NCBI GenBank assembly: GCA_013399115.1
Contig: VXAA01001099.1
Coordinates: 1 to 64,000, forward strand
DNA length: 64,000 nt
Reading direction: 5' to 3'
Source of the DNA: Anseranas semipalmata
Lineage: Eukaryota; Chordata; Aves; Anseriformes; Anseranatidae
Part shown: in pieces, positions 24,612 to 37,174 of the stretch
Layout of the letters: the number at the start of each line of letters is the position of its first letter
Position numbering within the stretch: position 1 is the stretch's first letter
Position numbers and translations under genes: made by a program
The notes under the pieces: generated by a model
Seen by the model: the letters and a program-made list of their open reading frames with translations, nothing else
Told to the model about the DNA's origin: nothing
Databases searched by the model: none

Positions 24612-27600
24612 TTTCAATCTGTAAAGTTCAGCACCACATTAGGAGCAGCTCCTGAGCTATGAAACTTAATATTTGCATTTGTCAGCAAAGGAGTGCTGGA
24701 TGATATGCATCCTGCAAATCCCTATCCTAAACTTCATTTTCTTCACAGATCCAAAAGCCTCCTTCATTGTGTGCTAATGGATGGCTGTCAATCAAAAATG
24801 CTTTATTAAGCTCTCCTGGATATACACTTATGTGTAAAATCATACATGTTGCTCTTCATAATGACAATTGGAAACACTTGATCTGATAAATTATTCCCTT
24901 ATAGGATATCATACTTGTCAGTTCAGTAAGTCCACAGACATAGGTCACCTCGCAGGAAAAAAAGGTCTGTCAGATATCTTTACATAATGAGAAGCAATAA
25001 AAATGGTTTAAAAGATTCATTAAAAAGACAAAGGTAATATTTTTCACACTATAGGCTGGCACACGTATAAAGAGGATGAGCAGGATTTAGCCTTCCAAGT
25101 CCTTCCAGAATTACATAGCCTAAGCTTTCATGCTTCTGTTGTTGCTAAAAAAAAGTGTCGTGAAAATGCCATGAGTCAAATTCTTTGCTGGAACAAGCTG
25201 GTATGTTCCAGATTTTAAGAAATTTGTGTTCTTGTGCTTAACTATAGCTAAAGAGGTTAAAATGGAATCACTACTTTGAATTACAGGAAGGAATGAGGAT
25301 GCTGAGTTTTTACTAGATATATAGATTGTTTTCTGTTTACTCTGCTATTGTAATGGCAATTTGGCAATTTCTCTGCTTGCATCTGATTTGAAGACCATCA
25401 CACAGTAATTTTAGCTTTTACTATAACAGACATCCATTTAGCTAGAAATAAATAAAGCTTTTGGTCGGGTTAGTTCTGGTTCAAGCAATATCACTCACAC
25501 ATGCCTTGCATAGTTCTTTCACATGAGCTGGTCTGAAATAATCTAATCGGACATATCTCTGAACTGGCACATAACAGAATTGCATAGCACCATACAATCT
25601 GCCAAGCAGCCTTGTTTTGTAAATATATTCTCCAATCAAGTAAAAATACCACAACTTCTCATGTAGAAAGAAACAAAAGGTACAAGAGAAGTGTGCCCAA
25701 AATGATACAGGAAGTCAGGTGTGACCTCAGGAAAGGTATTTAGATCTTTTATTCCCAAATTTTGCCAATCTCCACTATGGTGCAGCTGCCATTATGATCT
25801 TAATAGGCAGCAAGATTTCTGCTGGTGGAGTTTGCACAGTGCATTTTTATTGTCCCAGGACCATGCATTTGCTTTGGATATGAAAAAATTCTTTAATTAG
25901 AAGTTGAAACCATAAAGTCAAACCATTTCTCAGAGAAAATGAAAGCGCAATGTAGGTGCTAAATATAGAAAGCAAACTCCAGTGCACAAGGACACTTTGT
26001 GGTCATCCCAGCAATCGCTTTTCCAAAAATAAGAAATAAAAGCCTGTGCAGTAAATGACAGAGAGCCATACGACTAGTAGTTGTAGATCTCTGGTGATGT
26101 TAATAACAAGTAGGCCTACCAACTGCAGCTCCAGCTCATGCCCATCCTCTGACAATCTCATCTCCTTATGCACAGGGAACTCAAATAACAACTGAATTGT
26201 GTTAATAGTGATTAAGTTGTTATGTTTCCATGTTTGTTCTTCCTGAAATACTGTTCATGTCATGTTTTGCACACAAAATGAAACACTTGCCAGAAAGGAC
26301 AAAATTTTGGACCTCCTGCTTTAGAGCATGTTACCTTTATAGGAAGTAATTACAGCAGGCATCAGATAGCAAGCAAGAGATCGAGACTAAAGGATCTGGA
26401 TGAATTTTTATTATGAAATCTATAGGTGCGTTTTTTAATGTTGCATGTCACAAAAACAGAACTGCATCCAGTGAACATAAGTCACGATGCATCTTCCTGA
26501 ACTCTCTGGAAATTCAGCTAAATGTAAAATTTTCTGTAGCTGCTGAGTGAGCCTTGGGCTCTGTTTGGCAGAGCAGGTGGTGACTGCAGCATACCTGCAG
26601 GGACAGTCTCAGCTGTAGGCATACATAAAAGACTGAAACTCAGAAGCACAGCCTTGTGCTGCTCAAAGCACAACATTTCATATAAGGTCATCAACTTAAC
26701 TGCCAAGGATACTGATTTCACAAGTGGAGCATTCAAATTCTGTATTCCAGTCATAAGTGAGTAAACAAGTTATTTTCTGACTACTGTTTTTGGTATGTTA
26801 GATTGTATTCCAGATTTTTTTAATGACATGGAATTGAAGAAGCAGTAAGAGCATAATATATAGGCTGAAACATTATAAAGTTTTTTAGTGAAATACCTAT
26901 GACATTTTTTAAATTAGAGCTCACTTTTTTAGGCCCATGTAGTGTATTGCTAAACTGAGAATGCATAAATTAGAACTACTAAAAATAGAACTTTCCTTCA
27001 TTATTTCCAAGTCTACAAAAATGTAACAATTTACCAAGATCACTTGTTAGACCAATTTACAGTGCAAACAGAAAGTGGAGCGAAGAATACAATCTTTTTC
27101 CTTCATTCAGATTTTAAAATCACATATGTTGAGCTGGACGAGGGCAGATCAGGTAAATTTGAAAGTATTAACTTCAGTAGCTTTGTATTTCTTCATTTGC
27201 TATTTTTCTTCAAGTTACAGGAAATAGATTTGTATGTGAAATTCTGTGTAACCAATTGACTTCCACAAACATATGCCATTAAATTGGTGTGCAGCTTCAT
27301 ACAGTTTAAATATGACAATAAAACTTCTGATATAAGGTCTTTTCTAGGACCATCAGATTGAAGAAATCCTTCAGTAAGCTTCAGTAGATATTAGACCTTC
27401 CTCCTTTAATGGCCCACAATATCAAATCGCATCCTTTCTATGTTTTTTCCTCAGCAAAGCTACTTTGGTTTCAGATTTAATGCAAACAAACAAATGAATA
27501 ACATCACTTTTCAGCTTAGTGCTACAGATAGTAAAGTTCAGAGTGATCGTATTTGGAGATGAGAAACAAAGTAAAAACTAAAGAGATGAAATGACAAGCT

Positions 27601-27905
27601 GTATGATTTGACTTTATCTACCAAACAATCACACTAACTCTAAGGGGTTTGGAGATTACAGACTGTAGAGCAAGGCAAATGCTTTCTTACATAGCTTCAG
27701 ATTTTTTCTTTGACTAATGCTTGGAGTCTAGATCTGTGCTTAAACTACAAATTAAAGGAGTATGACTTTCTGAATATGTAAATGCATGGGAGGTTACAGA
27801 GTTCAGTAAGAACTATTGAGGACATGGCACAACTGGTGACAAGAGTCAGACCATACATTCAACTAACTAGATACAAAGCCCTTGGTCTTGAAAACCTTGA
27901 TCAAT

Positions 27906-27907
<2 letters not shown>

Positions 27908-27951
<44 letters not shown>
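27908..27951 (+). repeat. A44 homopolymer
   Basis: Forty-four A bases without interruption. The poly-Lys and poly-Phe frames over it are artefacts. No retroposed gene is recognisable upstream. Confidence 0.95.
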
Positions 27952-27953
<2 letters not shown>

Positions 27954-28879
27954 TACAAAGATTAGAAAAGCTAGCAATGAGCTGGAAAAGGAAGAGCATA
28001 TTATTATATCTTTACTCTTTTTTAACATGTGGGATTTAACTAACAGTTGAGGAAACACCTTATTCTGAATACAGAAATTCCCCATTTTTGGGCAATGCAT
28101 CTTTCAGTTGTGTTTTATTTTTGAAACAATTACTGATCTATGAAAAGGAAGTAGCTGATATTGACTTATGCAAAGAATGATTTTCATGAAATGTATATCT
28201 GTCTTTGCAACGACAGTAAAGTTTATAAAGAAAGGTAGAAAAATATGATTATTTTTTCCCTGATGAATCACATAATTCTGAATAAGAGGAAGAGGAAATT
28301 TTAATACTGTGACAAATGAATAATAATAATAATAAAAATACAAGCAGAATACCATTAAAAAAAAAAAAAGATTATTTTTCAGAATCTGTCCCTGCTCTTT
28401 TCTAGTTGTTAAAGTGTTATAAAGAAGTTGTTTGTAACAACTTAATACATTAAGCAAAATTACTTATCCAAATAGCCAAAAATGAGAGAAAAAGAAATCT
28501 AGACACCTGCTTAAGGTGCTTGCTAGTATGTGAGCCTTCATGTTCTTCACTTTAACTTCCAGTTTCTGGCTCATTATTACATATTAAATTGCTTCAAGAT
28601 ATTTCTAGGCAATATAACAGAAAGTGTTAACTCAAACTACTTCACTTTTCTCCTGTATCTTGAGGGCAAGTTTTTAAGTAGTTGCTGAACCAATCTGTGA
28701 ACTTCAGTCCCATTGCTAGTCATGAACTCATGAACTTTTTATTGAAGGTGTTGATTTTCACACAGCTGTCCTCTTCTCACATGCACTCATGACAGGACTG
28801 AGGTAAAGTTGCTAAAACAACTTCAACAGATTCTCCAATAAATTGGAAGTGCCTAAATCTTATGCCATAATGTTGACCA

Positions 28880-28972
28880 TATTTATATATATATTAGTTT
28901 TATGTGATTATGATTTATATATAAATATATATTTATTTATTTAAATAATAACATTATGGGTATTTATATATA
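28880..28972. repeat. AT-rich low-complexity region
   Basis: Imperfect TATA and TTTA repeats with hardly any G or C. Confidence 0.8.
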
Positions 28973-29002
28973 CACCCAATTATCCATTCAAAATTTAATG
29001 AT

Positions 29003-29020
29003 CAACAACAACAACAACAA
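29003..29020. repeat. (CAA)6 microsatellite
   Basis: Six CAA units. Confidence 0.9.
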
Positions 29021-30613
29021 AAATAAATAAAACCCGAAGTGACTGTCTTCTCTCTCATACTTTTCAAATAGGTAGATGCAGGTGACTCTCACTTTGTGTT
29101 TTGCTTTAAAATGTCTTTCACTCAGAAACAATTTTATTATTATATTAAAAAATCCTTTAAAATGATATAATTGTCATGGCATTATCTTTCACATTAAAAC
29201 AAGCTAATTGCTTGGCAGAAATTTTTATTGCTCCCTAACATAAGAGAATTTTAAAAAATAAGGACATAATTTTATCCAACAACATTTAGGAAACCACTTA
29301 GTGCTTGACTTAGGAAACCCAGCTGAGACTGAACTATCCTGCATATGAACAAAAGCAAAATGATGTCCTTGCCTATTGCAAAAGGAAGAGGAAGGAATGC
29401 TCAGGTGATTACAATTTCTGTCCCCCTGACTATGAGGAAAAGATATCACAGACCTCACCTCTACGCAGAAAGTCTGTTTACCCTTTGAAAGTTGGAAGGT
29501 CAGCACCAGCAGTACTTCACTCTTTCCCAACACTCAATAATCTTTCAAATTCCTTCCTGTGAGACATACACACTTCGTACCAGCAGGTTGCACCTATTGA
29601 TTCCTGCAGTTTCATGGGCCACCCCAGGTAGCAGTGGGCATCCTGCATGCTGCCAACAGCTTGTCCACACTATTGTCACAGTCAGACCAGTGCTCTTGTG
29701 CAGATCAATGCCACAAAGCATTCTCAGTTGCTGGTAGCACTGAACAAGGACAAGTTACCAAAATGTTCACTTCCAGATGAGCTGGGCTCTGATGTGTCTA
29801 TGTATACAAGAAAGTGTATGAACAGGAGGAACAATGGCAGATACCGCTACATCTTTTAATTTATTAATTCATTTATGTGATAACACTTATACTTCTAGCC
29901 ACAGGAGACAGGTTTTGAGGCATGTGCTGAATGTTTGCTTGCTTTTGATGAAGATAACCAGCTATTGACAGTTTAAGGAGGCATATTTGTTACAGAGAGA
30001 ATACTGTATGATGACAGCAGTAAATTTGCTCCTTAGAAATGTGTTTATGAGCATTAACAGCAAGCTACAACTGATGGCTTGAGCGTGCAGCATAGCAAAA
30101 GAATTAATTGCAATGACATGCAGCATGTATGTCTTTGTATGGGTCTTGTTTTCTCTTTGGCAATCTTTAAAAAATGAGTCCTGTAGTACAAACAACGCAT
30201 TTATTGATAAAATGTCCACGTATGTAACTGTTATGTAAGCAGCTTATTTTTCTCCAACTCTGGGCTCCAATTACCTGGCAACTCCTTCTGTTTCTTCTGA
30301 TATCTCCATTGCCAAATGCCAGAATAATGTCTGTGACGCCCTGAATCTTCTCTGATAAGAGCTAACACTATTGTAGTTCAGCCCCCCTCTCTCCTTTCTC
30401 TTTTCTTACTAAGGCATACCATCAGAGAATCACAGTGAATGATGTCTGGAGAGGACTTCAGGAACTTACCTGCCATTCTCCTCTCCAGATCAGCTATCTG
30501 CACTGCTCCTGTGAGATATTTCCTGGTATAGCTATCCAGCAAAGGAGAGTCCACTGCCCACAGGAAAACATGAGTAACCCCAGCTTCTCTTTGTGTTTTT
30601 GTTGTCGTTTTTC

Positions 30614-30657
30614 TGTTGTTTTTTGTTGTTGTTGTTGTTTGTTTGTTTGTTTGTTTT
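30614..30657. repeat. (TTG)n/(TTTG)n compound microsatellite
   Basis: TTG units change into TTTG units. It explains the Val/Cys/Phe-rich and Asn/Lys-rich frames around 30.6 kb. Confidence 0.9.
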
Positions 30658-33623
30658 AAGAAAGCTTGATCTTTTCCTGCATTTTTTTTTCTTCCTGCTG
30701 CTTTTGATTAAAGCACTTATCCTGTCCACAATTTGTTTCCTTTTTTTTTTTTTTCCCCAAGAGCCTTACCTTATTTGGAGAACTTTATCCTGTCTCCCCT
30801 TAAGATTCTCTTCTGTAACATAAGCAATTACTTCCCCCACTCCTCCCCCCTCCCCATATTGTGCTTCCAACAGCTTTGACTTTTGTCCTGGATCTCCCTT
30901 GGTCTGTCTCATTTTGTCTAAACTTCTCTTGATATATACTACCTAAATCTGGACATGGTATTTCCACTGAGTCCTACCAGTCCTAATCAGAGCTGCAGGA
31001 TTATCCATGGGTCTTATGAGCAGCTCTCACGTCTGCATACATGAGACCCTTTTCTGCAACATCATGATGTTGCTGGCACATTTTCAGCTTTTGATTGAGT
31101 GAACATCAGCTCTTTCTATTTTATTGCTGTGTATGGTGTTGAAAAAGATTTTAGGGGTCAAAATAAAGAGCTCTATTGTCCACCCCATGATAGCAAAAAG
31201 TTGCAAACCAAACCCATTTAACAAGAAACAATTAAGAAGCAGATCAGGCTTCTTTGCATTTGCCTGTAACGGCTGATTATTTTGCAGAAAATATGTATCC
31301 CCCACCTCACCCTAGTAACCAGCTGTTTCAAATCTGCAACACAGACTACCTTATTACACACGTATACCCACACACTCTGAGTAAGTGATATACAGAGGTA
31401 TTAGATGTAGTAACTGGAAAGTTGGTGCACTTCAGACCACAAGTGTACTGCCCGCTACACTCAGTTCTCTCAAGCTATGACGTGAATTTGGGTCAAGTAC
31501 CAATATGGATGGAGCAGAGTTGGGAGGTTTCTTTACTAATGAAAGTCAAAAGTATCAAAAAGATTCTCTGAGGCTCCTTCTTGCTGACTTTTTTTAGAAT
31601 GAGATTGTTAATTGCTGAAATGCCTGAAAGTACAACTAAAGTGATGGTTATAAAGCTAAGGTACTGTTTGTGGAACAATCAGCTTTTGGAATTACCATTA
31701 GTATTGTAATAATTAACCTGCCTGTGTGTGATATATAATTACATATACATATATATATATATACACTCAATAAAAGTAATAATTTTCCTTCAAAATGAAA
31801 AAAAAAAAAGGTATCTTTTACTATTCGTAATATACATGCTAAGTTTTCTGCTGGGACAAATGAAATGATGAAGAATTCCAAAAATAGCAAAGAGCTACAT
31901 ATTTTAGATAATCTGATGTTTTGAGGGTGTAATGAACCGTATCATACTGCACATTCATCTGAAGTTTGCATTGTTTTATGCTACAGGTTTTGAAGAATGT
32001 TGTGGGTTTTTTTTGTTATTATATGGTCTACAGAACACCAACAGTTTTCAATGTGTGTGTTTTTCTGTTGCATGAAATCCAAATAGCTATGGTACATTTA
32101 CTTATTCCTAAATGCTCTTTAGGTGCCTTATTGCTCCCAAACAGCAGGATCAAAAGAGTTCTCTGGGTCCATCAAAACAGACAGACTTGTTTGATGTAAA
32201 TATCAGATTTACTGTTAATGGTATGAGAGAAGCTATACTCTGAGTGAAGGCATTTGCTTTGACCAGTAGCACTTCATTCTCTAAGTTCTGGGACTAAATT
32301 AGGTCAAATTATTCCAATCTCTATTTTTTTTCAATTAAGTTATAAAAAAAAAATAGAAGAGACTTCTCTTCACACAACCACTCTACAGCAGAAAAGTGTG
32401 TCTCTGTTACATAAATTTCAAGTGTTGAACATTCTTTCTGAAGTTAAGTGGAAAGGAACTGCCAGGGCTTTTCACAAGTCAGGAGACTGTGCTGAGTCTC
32501 TCTTGTCAGAACCGGAGAGCTGTTTTCTTGCAGGTCTAAGCATCTTGACTCTGTCTCTCTCCTAATATGCTTTGCCCTGTGATAAATTAAGCAGATTAAT
32601 TACTTCATGTAAAGCACCTAGCTTTTCTCTACCACTAAATATCACCAGAATGTTTTGTTGTGGTGTATGAATATAACCAATATTCAGCCCACTCAAGCTC
32701 TAGGGTTCACCTAACAAATTTTCATCTTGATTTCTCCAAGAGAAAGAATTAGCAGAGGTTTCCTCTCATTTCAAAGATGGTGAGGAGTGCAAATACTCTC
32801 TTATGATTTTGGATTTAAAATTAGCGCTTTCCAGCTTTCTTACGGGAGGTATGTCTGGTTTGCCCTTCACTGCTTGTCTATGACTGCCAGAGAAACACAG
32901 TTTACATTAACTGTATACATTAAATTAAACCCCCTCTTTAGCCACATTCCTAAAAAAAAAAAAAAAAAAATGGAAAACCAACAAAAATTCTGAAAGCATG
33001 TCATTTAAGGGGAAACAAAGACAAAAAAAAAAACCAATAAAATGAATTAAAAGAAATGCCACTGACAATAGAAAGTCATTAACAATAAATTCAAGGAGAA
33101 ATGCAGATAATTCAGAGGCTTTCAAGTAGCTATTTGATTACAGTTTGAGTGGATATTTAAATGAGTGAACTTCTCAGTATACTATGCTTTACTTAAAGCT
33201 CTATTTATTGTTCATTTGTTTCTCATGACAGTTAAATAATACATCTCAAATAGCATTTTAGTGAACATAATCTGCGGGCTATCAAGAAAACTAACATCGG
33301 ATTGGAACAAATCTTGATTGCAAATTCATATCTATCTTAAACTACCTAATCATTGACTAACTGGAAAAAACGCAATTGGGTGGCTTAGTGGCACCCATAC
33401 AGTTTCTTATAATGATCTCTCTCAACGACCAGTCTCCAGCAGGAACTGAAAGATAGTGTGGGATTGGAAACAACTTGTAAACCTGAAAGTCTCCTTTTTC
33501 CAATACTCCATAGATATACCATAGTCATATAGGGGGGATAAAATTTACCTCCACTATAATACTGATGTTATGTTATTCCAAATCTAAATTTAGGTAACTG
33601 TAACATCTTAAGAAGGGAGTTTA

Positions 33624-34121
33624 CACAGAATCACAGAATCACAGAATATCCCGAGTTGGAAGGGACCCATAAGGATCATCGAGTCCAACTCCTGGCACTG
33701 CACAGGTCTACCCAAAATTGTAGACCATGTGACTATGTGCACAGTCCAAACGCCTCTTAAATTCAGACAGGCTTGGTGCAGTGACTACTTCACTGGGGAG
33801 CCTGTTCCAGTGTGCAACCACCCTCTCAGTGAAGAACCTCTTCCTAATGTCCAATCTAAACCTCCCCTGCCTCAGCTTGACACCATTGCCGCGGGTTCTA
33901 TCACTGGTGATTAAGGAGAATAGGTTGGCGCCTGGCCCTCCACTCCCCCTCGCAAGGAAGTTGTAGACTGCAATGAGGTCTCCCCTCAGCCTCCTCTTCT
34001 CCAGGCTGAACAGGCCAAGTGACCTCAGCCGCTCCTCATACGTCTTCCCCTCTAGGCCCTTCACCATCTTCGTCGCCCTCCTCTGGACACTCTCCAGCAG
34101 TTTTACATCCTTTTTGTACTG
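33624..34121 (-). mobile_element. CR1 LINE, 5'-truncated 3' end (minus)
   Basis: CR1 3' end on the minus strand. Read on that strand, the coding part begins near 34121 ([19 protein letters not shown]) and runs without a stop through [44 protein letters not shown] and LPSEVV, about 135 codons. The 3' UTR carries the family's typical sequence around GAGTTGGACTCGATGATC and ends in ATTCTGTG octamers at 33624-33650. It is truncated at the 5' end, as is normal for CR1. The continuous frame suggests a fairly young insertion. The short plus-strand frames inside it are shadows. Confidence 0.95.
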
Positions 34122-35081
34122 TGTTTAAAACACCTCTATGTAACCTAACTGAAACAGCTGAGTTAGGGAGCACAGTCTCTATACAGTCAGTGGGGACATC
34201 CTTCTAGAGGGTGATTTACTGGGTCACTGTTAAGTGCTGATTTTTGAGGAGGGTGATTTCTGAGGAGTTATTTCAGTACAGCTCATAGTGCAACACAGAT
34301 GAGATTACACCAGGTTGTTTTTCAGCTGCTTTCCTGTCTCCCTGGACATGAAGGACCTATGCAATGTTATTATCCTATTTTGCCACTGCATAGTGAATAG
34401 AGGAGAGAGAAATTGTCCTGTCAGAACATCACCTTCTTTTAGTTACTACATATGCCCATTGGATTTAGGAAGAGGAAATTCTCCCATTTCAGAAGCTTGT
34501 TGTTACAAGGGTCTGTTAAGGATAGCTACATGAACTTGCCCTTTCTGCTCTTTGGTCACATCATGCCAGTCAGAGCCTGCTCAAAGGTGATCACAGGAAG
34601 CATAAATGACTGTAAGTATGGAAATGCATGTATGCATGAGAAAAGTATCAGCTATCACTCTTATCAAAGACAAGAATTTTGATTAATACATTTAAAAACA
34701 GTACAAGTAACATTATGCAATTATTTGCATGTCAACATTTTAAAATTAAGCATAAAATTAAACACTAATTGATTCACTTAAATCAAAGCTATGCTTTAAG
34801 AAGATTGCCTGATTTTGCTATTGACTCCAAAGTGGGTAAAAGCTCTTGTTATTTCTTGCTCTTTGTTATTTCTTCAGACTGATTTAGCCTGCAAAGTCTC
34901 AGTTCTCACTTTGCACAGAAAACTGACAACACTTGACACATCAAGAAAGCTACTTCAATCCTATTAAAGTGGCCTTCTTTCTTCTTTGAGGACCACAAGT
35001 GGGTGGGTGGTGTCCTCTGGGGTTTGACCATCATATTGATTCAGGCTGTCTGCACTACAGCTAGATATCAGAAAAGCATGT

Positions 35082-35082
<1 letters not shown>

Positions 35083-35124
<42 letters not shown>
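35083..35124 (+). repeat. A42 homopolymer
   Basis: Forty-two A bases followed by an A-rich AAAC-type segment to about 35155. The poly-Lys frame across it is an artefact. Confidence 0.95.
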
Positions 35125-35125
<1 letters not shown>

Positions 35126-35267
35126 CCAAAGCAAAACAAACATACAAAAAACAACAAACTTCTTATATACCCAAATCCAAACTGGAAAGCACAACCACAA
35201 TGGCTCTACTGTGGCTTGAACTCCTCTGCCTCCAATGTCATAATATCTGATACTGGAAGTTAAGACT

Positions 35268-35365
35268 TATTTCAAATGTGTCTTATTTCAAAAATATGTC
35301 ATATTTCAAATATGTCATTGTTCATATATTCAAATTTGTCATTTCAAATATGTCATATTTCAAAA
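35268..35365 (+). repeat. ~16-bp minisatellite (ATTTCAAATATGTCAT)
   Basis: About six imperfect copies of a 14-18 bp unit built on TTTCAAATATGTCAT, with one longer variant unit in the middle (35317-35340). Confidence 0.8.
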
Positions 35366-35793
35366 GACCCAGTAGGGAATACAATGTAGAAGCAATATCA
35401 TTAAAAGTCTAAGTTTAGCTTAGTTTATCCATCTTAAGGTGCTTAGGGCCAAATTATAGATATGGAAGTCAGTGAAGCAGCTGGTGCTAAGAAAGATAGG
35501 TAAGGGGAAGAGAAGCGTAAGCCTCTGTAACACTTAAGCATAATTTAAAGAGCGTGCTTCTTCAAATCATAAAGCTGCCAAGAATCTCAGACAACCAGAA
35601 CACATATTCCTTCCACCTCCACCAGCCCTCACTTCCTAACCTCACATTCTCTTCTACATGCTAACAGCACAGACATAAGACTTCTTAGATTAAAAATCTC
35701 TAATATCTGTATGTTCTACCGATAATCTTTCAAATATGAAATAGTAGAAGAGTTAGCTGTCAAAACTAAAACCATACAATTATCTATCTTTAT

Positions 35794-35798
<5 letters not shown>

Positions 35799-35834
<36 letters not shown>
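35799..35834. repeat. (CT)18 microsatellite
   Basis: Eighteen CT units followed by a T-run. Read on the minus strand it gives an Arg-Glu repeat that is not a real protein. Confidence 0.95.
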
Positions 35835-35845
<11 letters not shown>

Positions 35846-36797
35846 GTAGGGAAAGAAATGAATGAACTGTTTAGGGATAACCTGTAATGGAGAGGAAAAC
35901 AAAAACAAAAACAGAAGACTATTAGAGGGATTCAAAGCTGTAATTCTTCCTAAAATTGTGAAGAAGCATAAAATTGTAATGCAGGACAATTGCATATTGC
36001 TATACTACTGTTTTTTGGAGGGTAGGGGGTGAGAGAAGGGTTGACAGAAACAAACACATCAATCTGCAAGAAGCATAAAAAGCAGAAGCTGGTGCGCTAT
36101 CCTAAGGAGTCTAAAGTTCTGTCTGAGAAGATAAAACACTACCTTCCTCTGCAAACTATCACCACTTCTCCACTGGAGATTATTGTCCCGTTGGATCTGC
36201 TGGCATCATCACAGATGCTCCCTTCTATAACCTGTTTCTGTCAAATGAAGAAAAAAAAATATCAATCTTCCTCTTGAAAGTGCTCAGATTCACTCAGATT
36301 GCTTTGACAGAATGAGGGTATGGTAACTACACGTGCAGTTCTGTTGATGGATATGAGGAGGCAGGGACCACTGGTGACAAGGAGGGTGCAATGAGGATGG
36401 ATGCAGGTGCACGCACTATTGTCTAATGCCGCTAAAGCACAATTGCGAACAGAAATCCTCTGTAAACACAGCCAAAAAGGCACCAGTGCCTTCCCACTGT
36501 GCTTGGAAGGGAAAGTTAATATTTTTTGTGTGATCTGAATGATCTGTAAGGTAAGACCTGGTCTAATGCTTGGGCATGGGTAAGGGACACTGAATGAAAG
36601 CTGATAGAGATAAGACAGACCATTTTGCACAACAAACATCACACCAGTAAGATAAGCACATTTCTTTTCTTTCTAGCTTGAGTTCACAATATTAGCTGTA
36701 TTTTCTGCAGAGGTTGGATTGTTGCAGTGCAGCTCTAGTAAGGAAAGTTTTTTACTCTTCACTCCTGTTGAGAAGTAAATACTTTTGTTCATATATG

Positions 36798-36821
36798 TTT
36801 TTTGTTGTTGTTGTTGTTTGT
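36798..36821. repeat. (TTG)n microsatellite
   Basis: T-run followed by about five TTG units. Confidence 0.85.
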
Positions 36822-37125
36822 TCGATTTTGATCCAAGCCCTTGGATCAAAAAACCCCAACTTAAAGGGAAGGACTGTAAAACAGTCTGAGAGAAAGACTG
36901 AGAAATCTGCTTGGAGCTGTCTGTTACTTTGACTTCATGTGTGTTAATTTTGAGTTAGGTGACATTTTCGTTATCAAAATAAGAAGTTACATCATACGTT
37001 GCATGCATTGAGCACTAAAAAAATTAAATTTCATTCTTAAGTATCATTACGAATTTTTTTTTACAAACTATTTTTACATAAGTTTTCTTTTAAGCGGCAT
37101 TACCCTGTTCATCTGTTGCCTCTTA

Positions 37126-37174
37126 AAAACAAAACAAAACAAAACAAAACAAAACAAAACAAAACAAAACAAAA
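37126..37174 (+). repeat. (AAAAC)9 microsatellite
   Basis: Nine perfect AAAAC units plus AAAA. Confidence 0.95.

Larger units (their letters stand above)
14992..33623. other. Long AT-rich gene-free stretch
   Basis: About 18.6 kb in which I see no recognisable gene, tRNA, rRNA or intact transposon. It holds scattered microsatellites and homopolymers (T-runs at 16401-16415, 17021-17036, 19902-19917 and 22590-22608; A-rich 24082-24117; A44 at 27908-27951; AT-rich 28880-28972; CAA repeat 29003-29020; TTG/TTTG repeat 30614-30657; AT repeat 31741-31764; A19 at 32952-32970). It also holds a perfect inverted repeat at 20389-20413 and a small G-rich patch at 24583-24611. The base at 30424 onward (GAGAATCACAG) faintly recalls a CR1 3' end, but not enough to call. 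Confidence 0.6.

Noticed and set aside
25690..25745. Possible MIR 3' half (GTGCCCAAAATGATACAGGAAG)
   Set aside because: Only a short stretch resembles MIR and the core is missing.
27782..28100. Frames with poly-Lys or poly-Phe blocks
   Set aside because: They are produced by the A44 homopolymer. The same applies around 5.6 kb and 35.1 kb.
30424..30480. Possible old CR1 3' end (GAGAATCACAG... GGACTTCAGGAA)
   Set aside because: The resemblance is too weak and lacks the octamer tail.
36262..36642. 126-codon minus-strand frame with several CpGs
   Set aside because: No motif, no splice context and no match I know. Within chance length.
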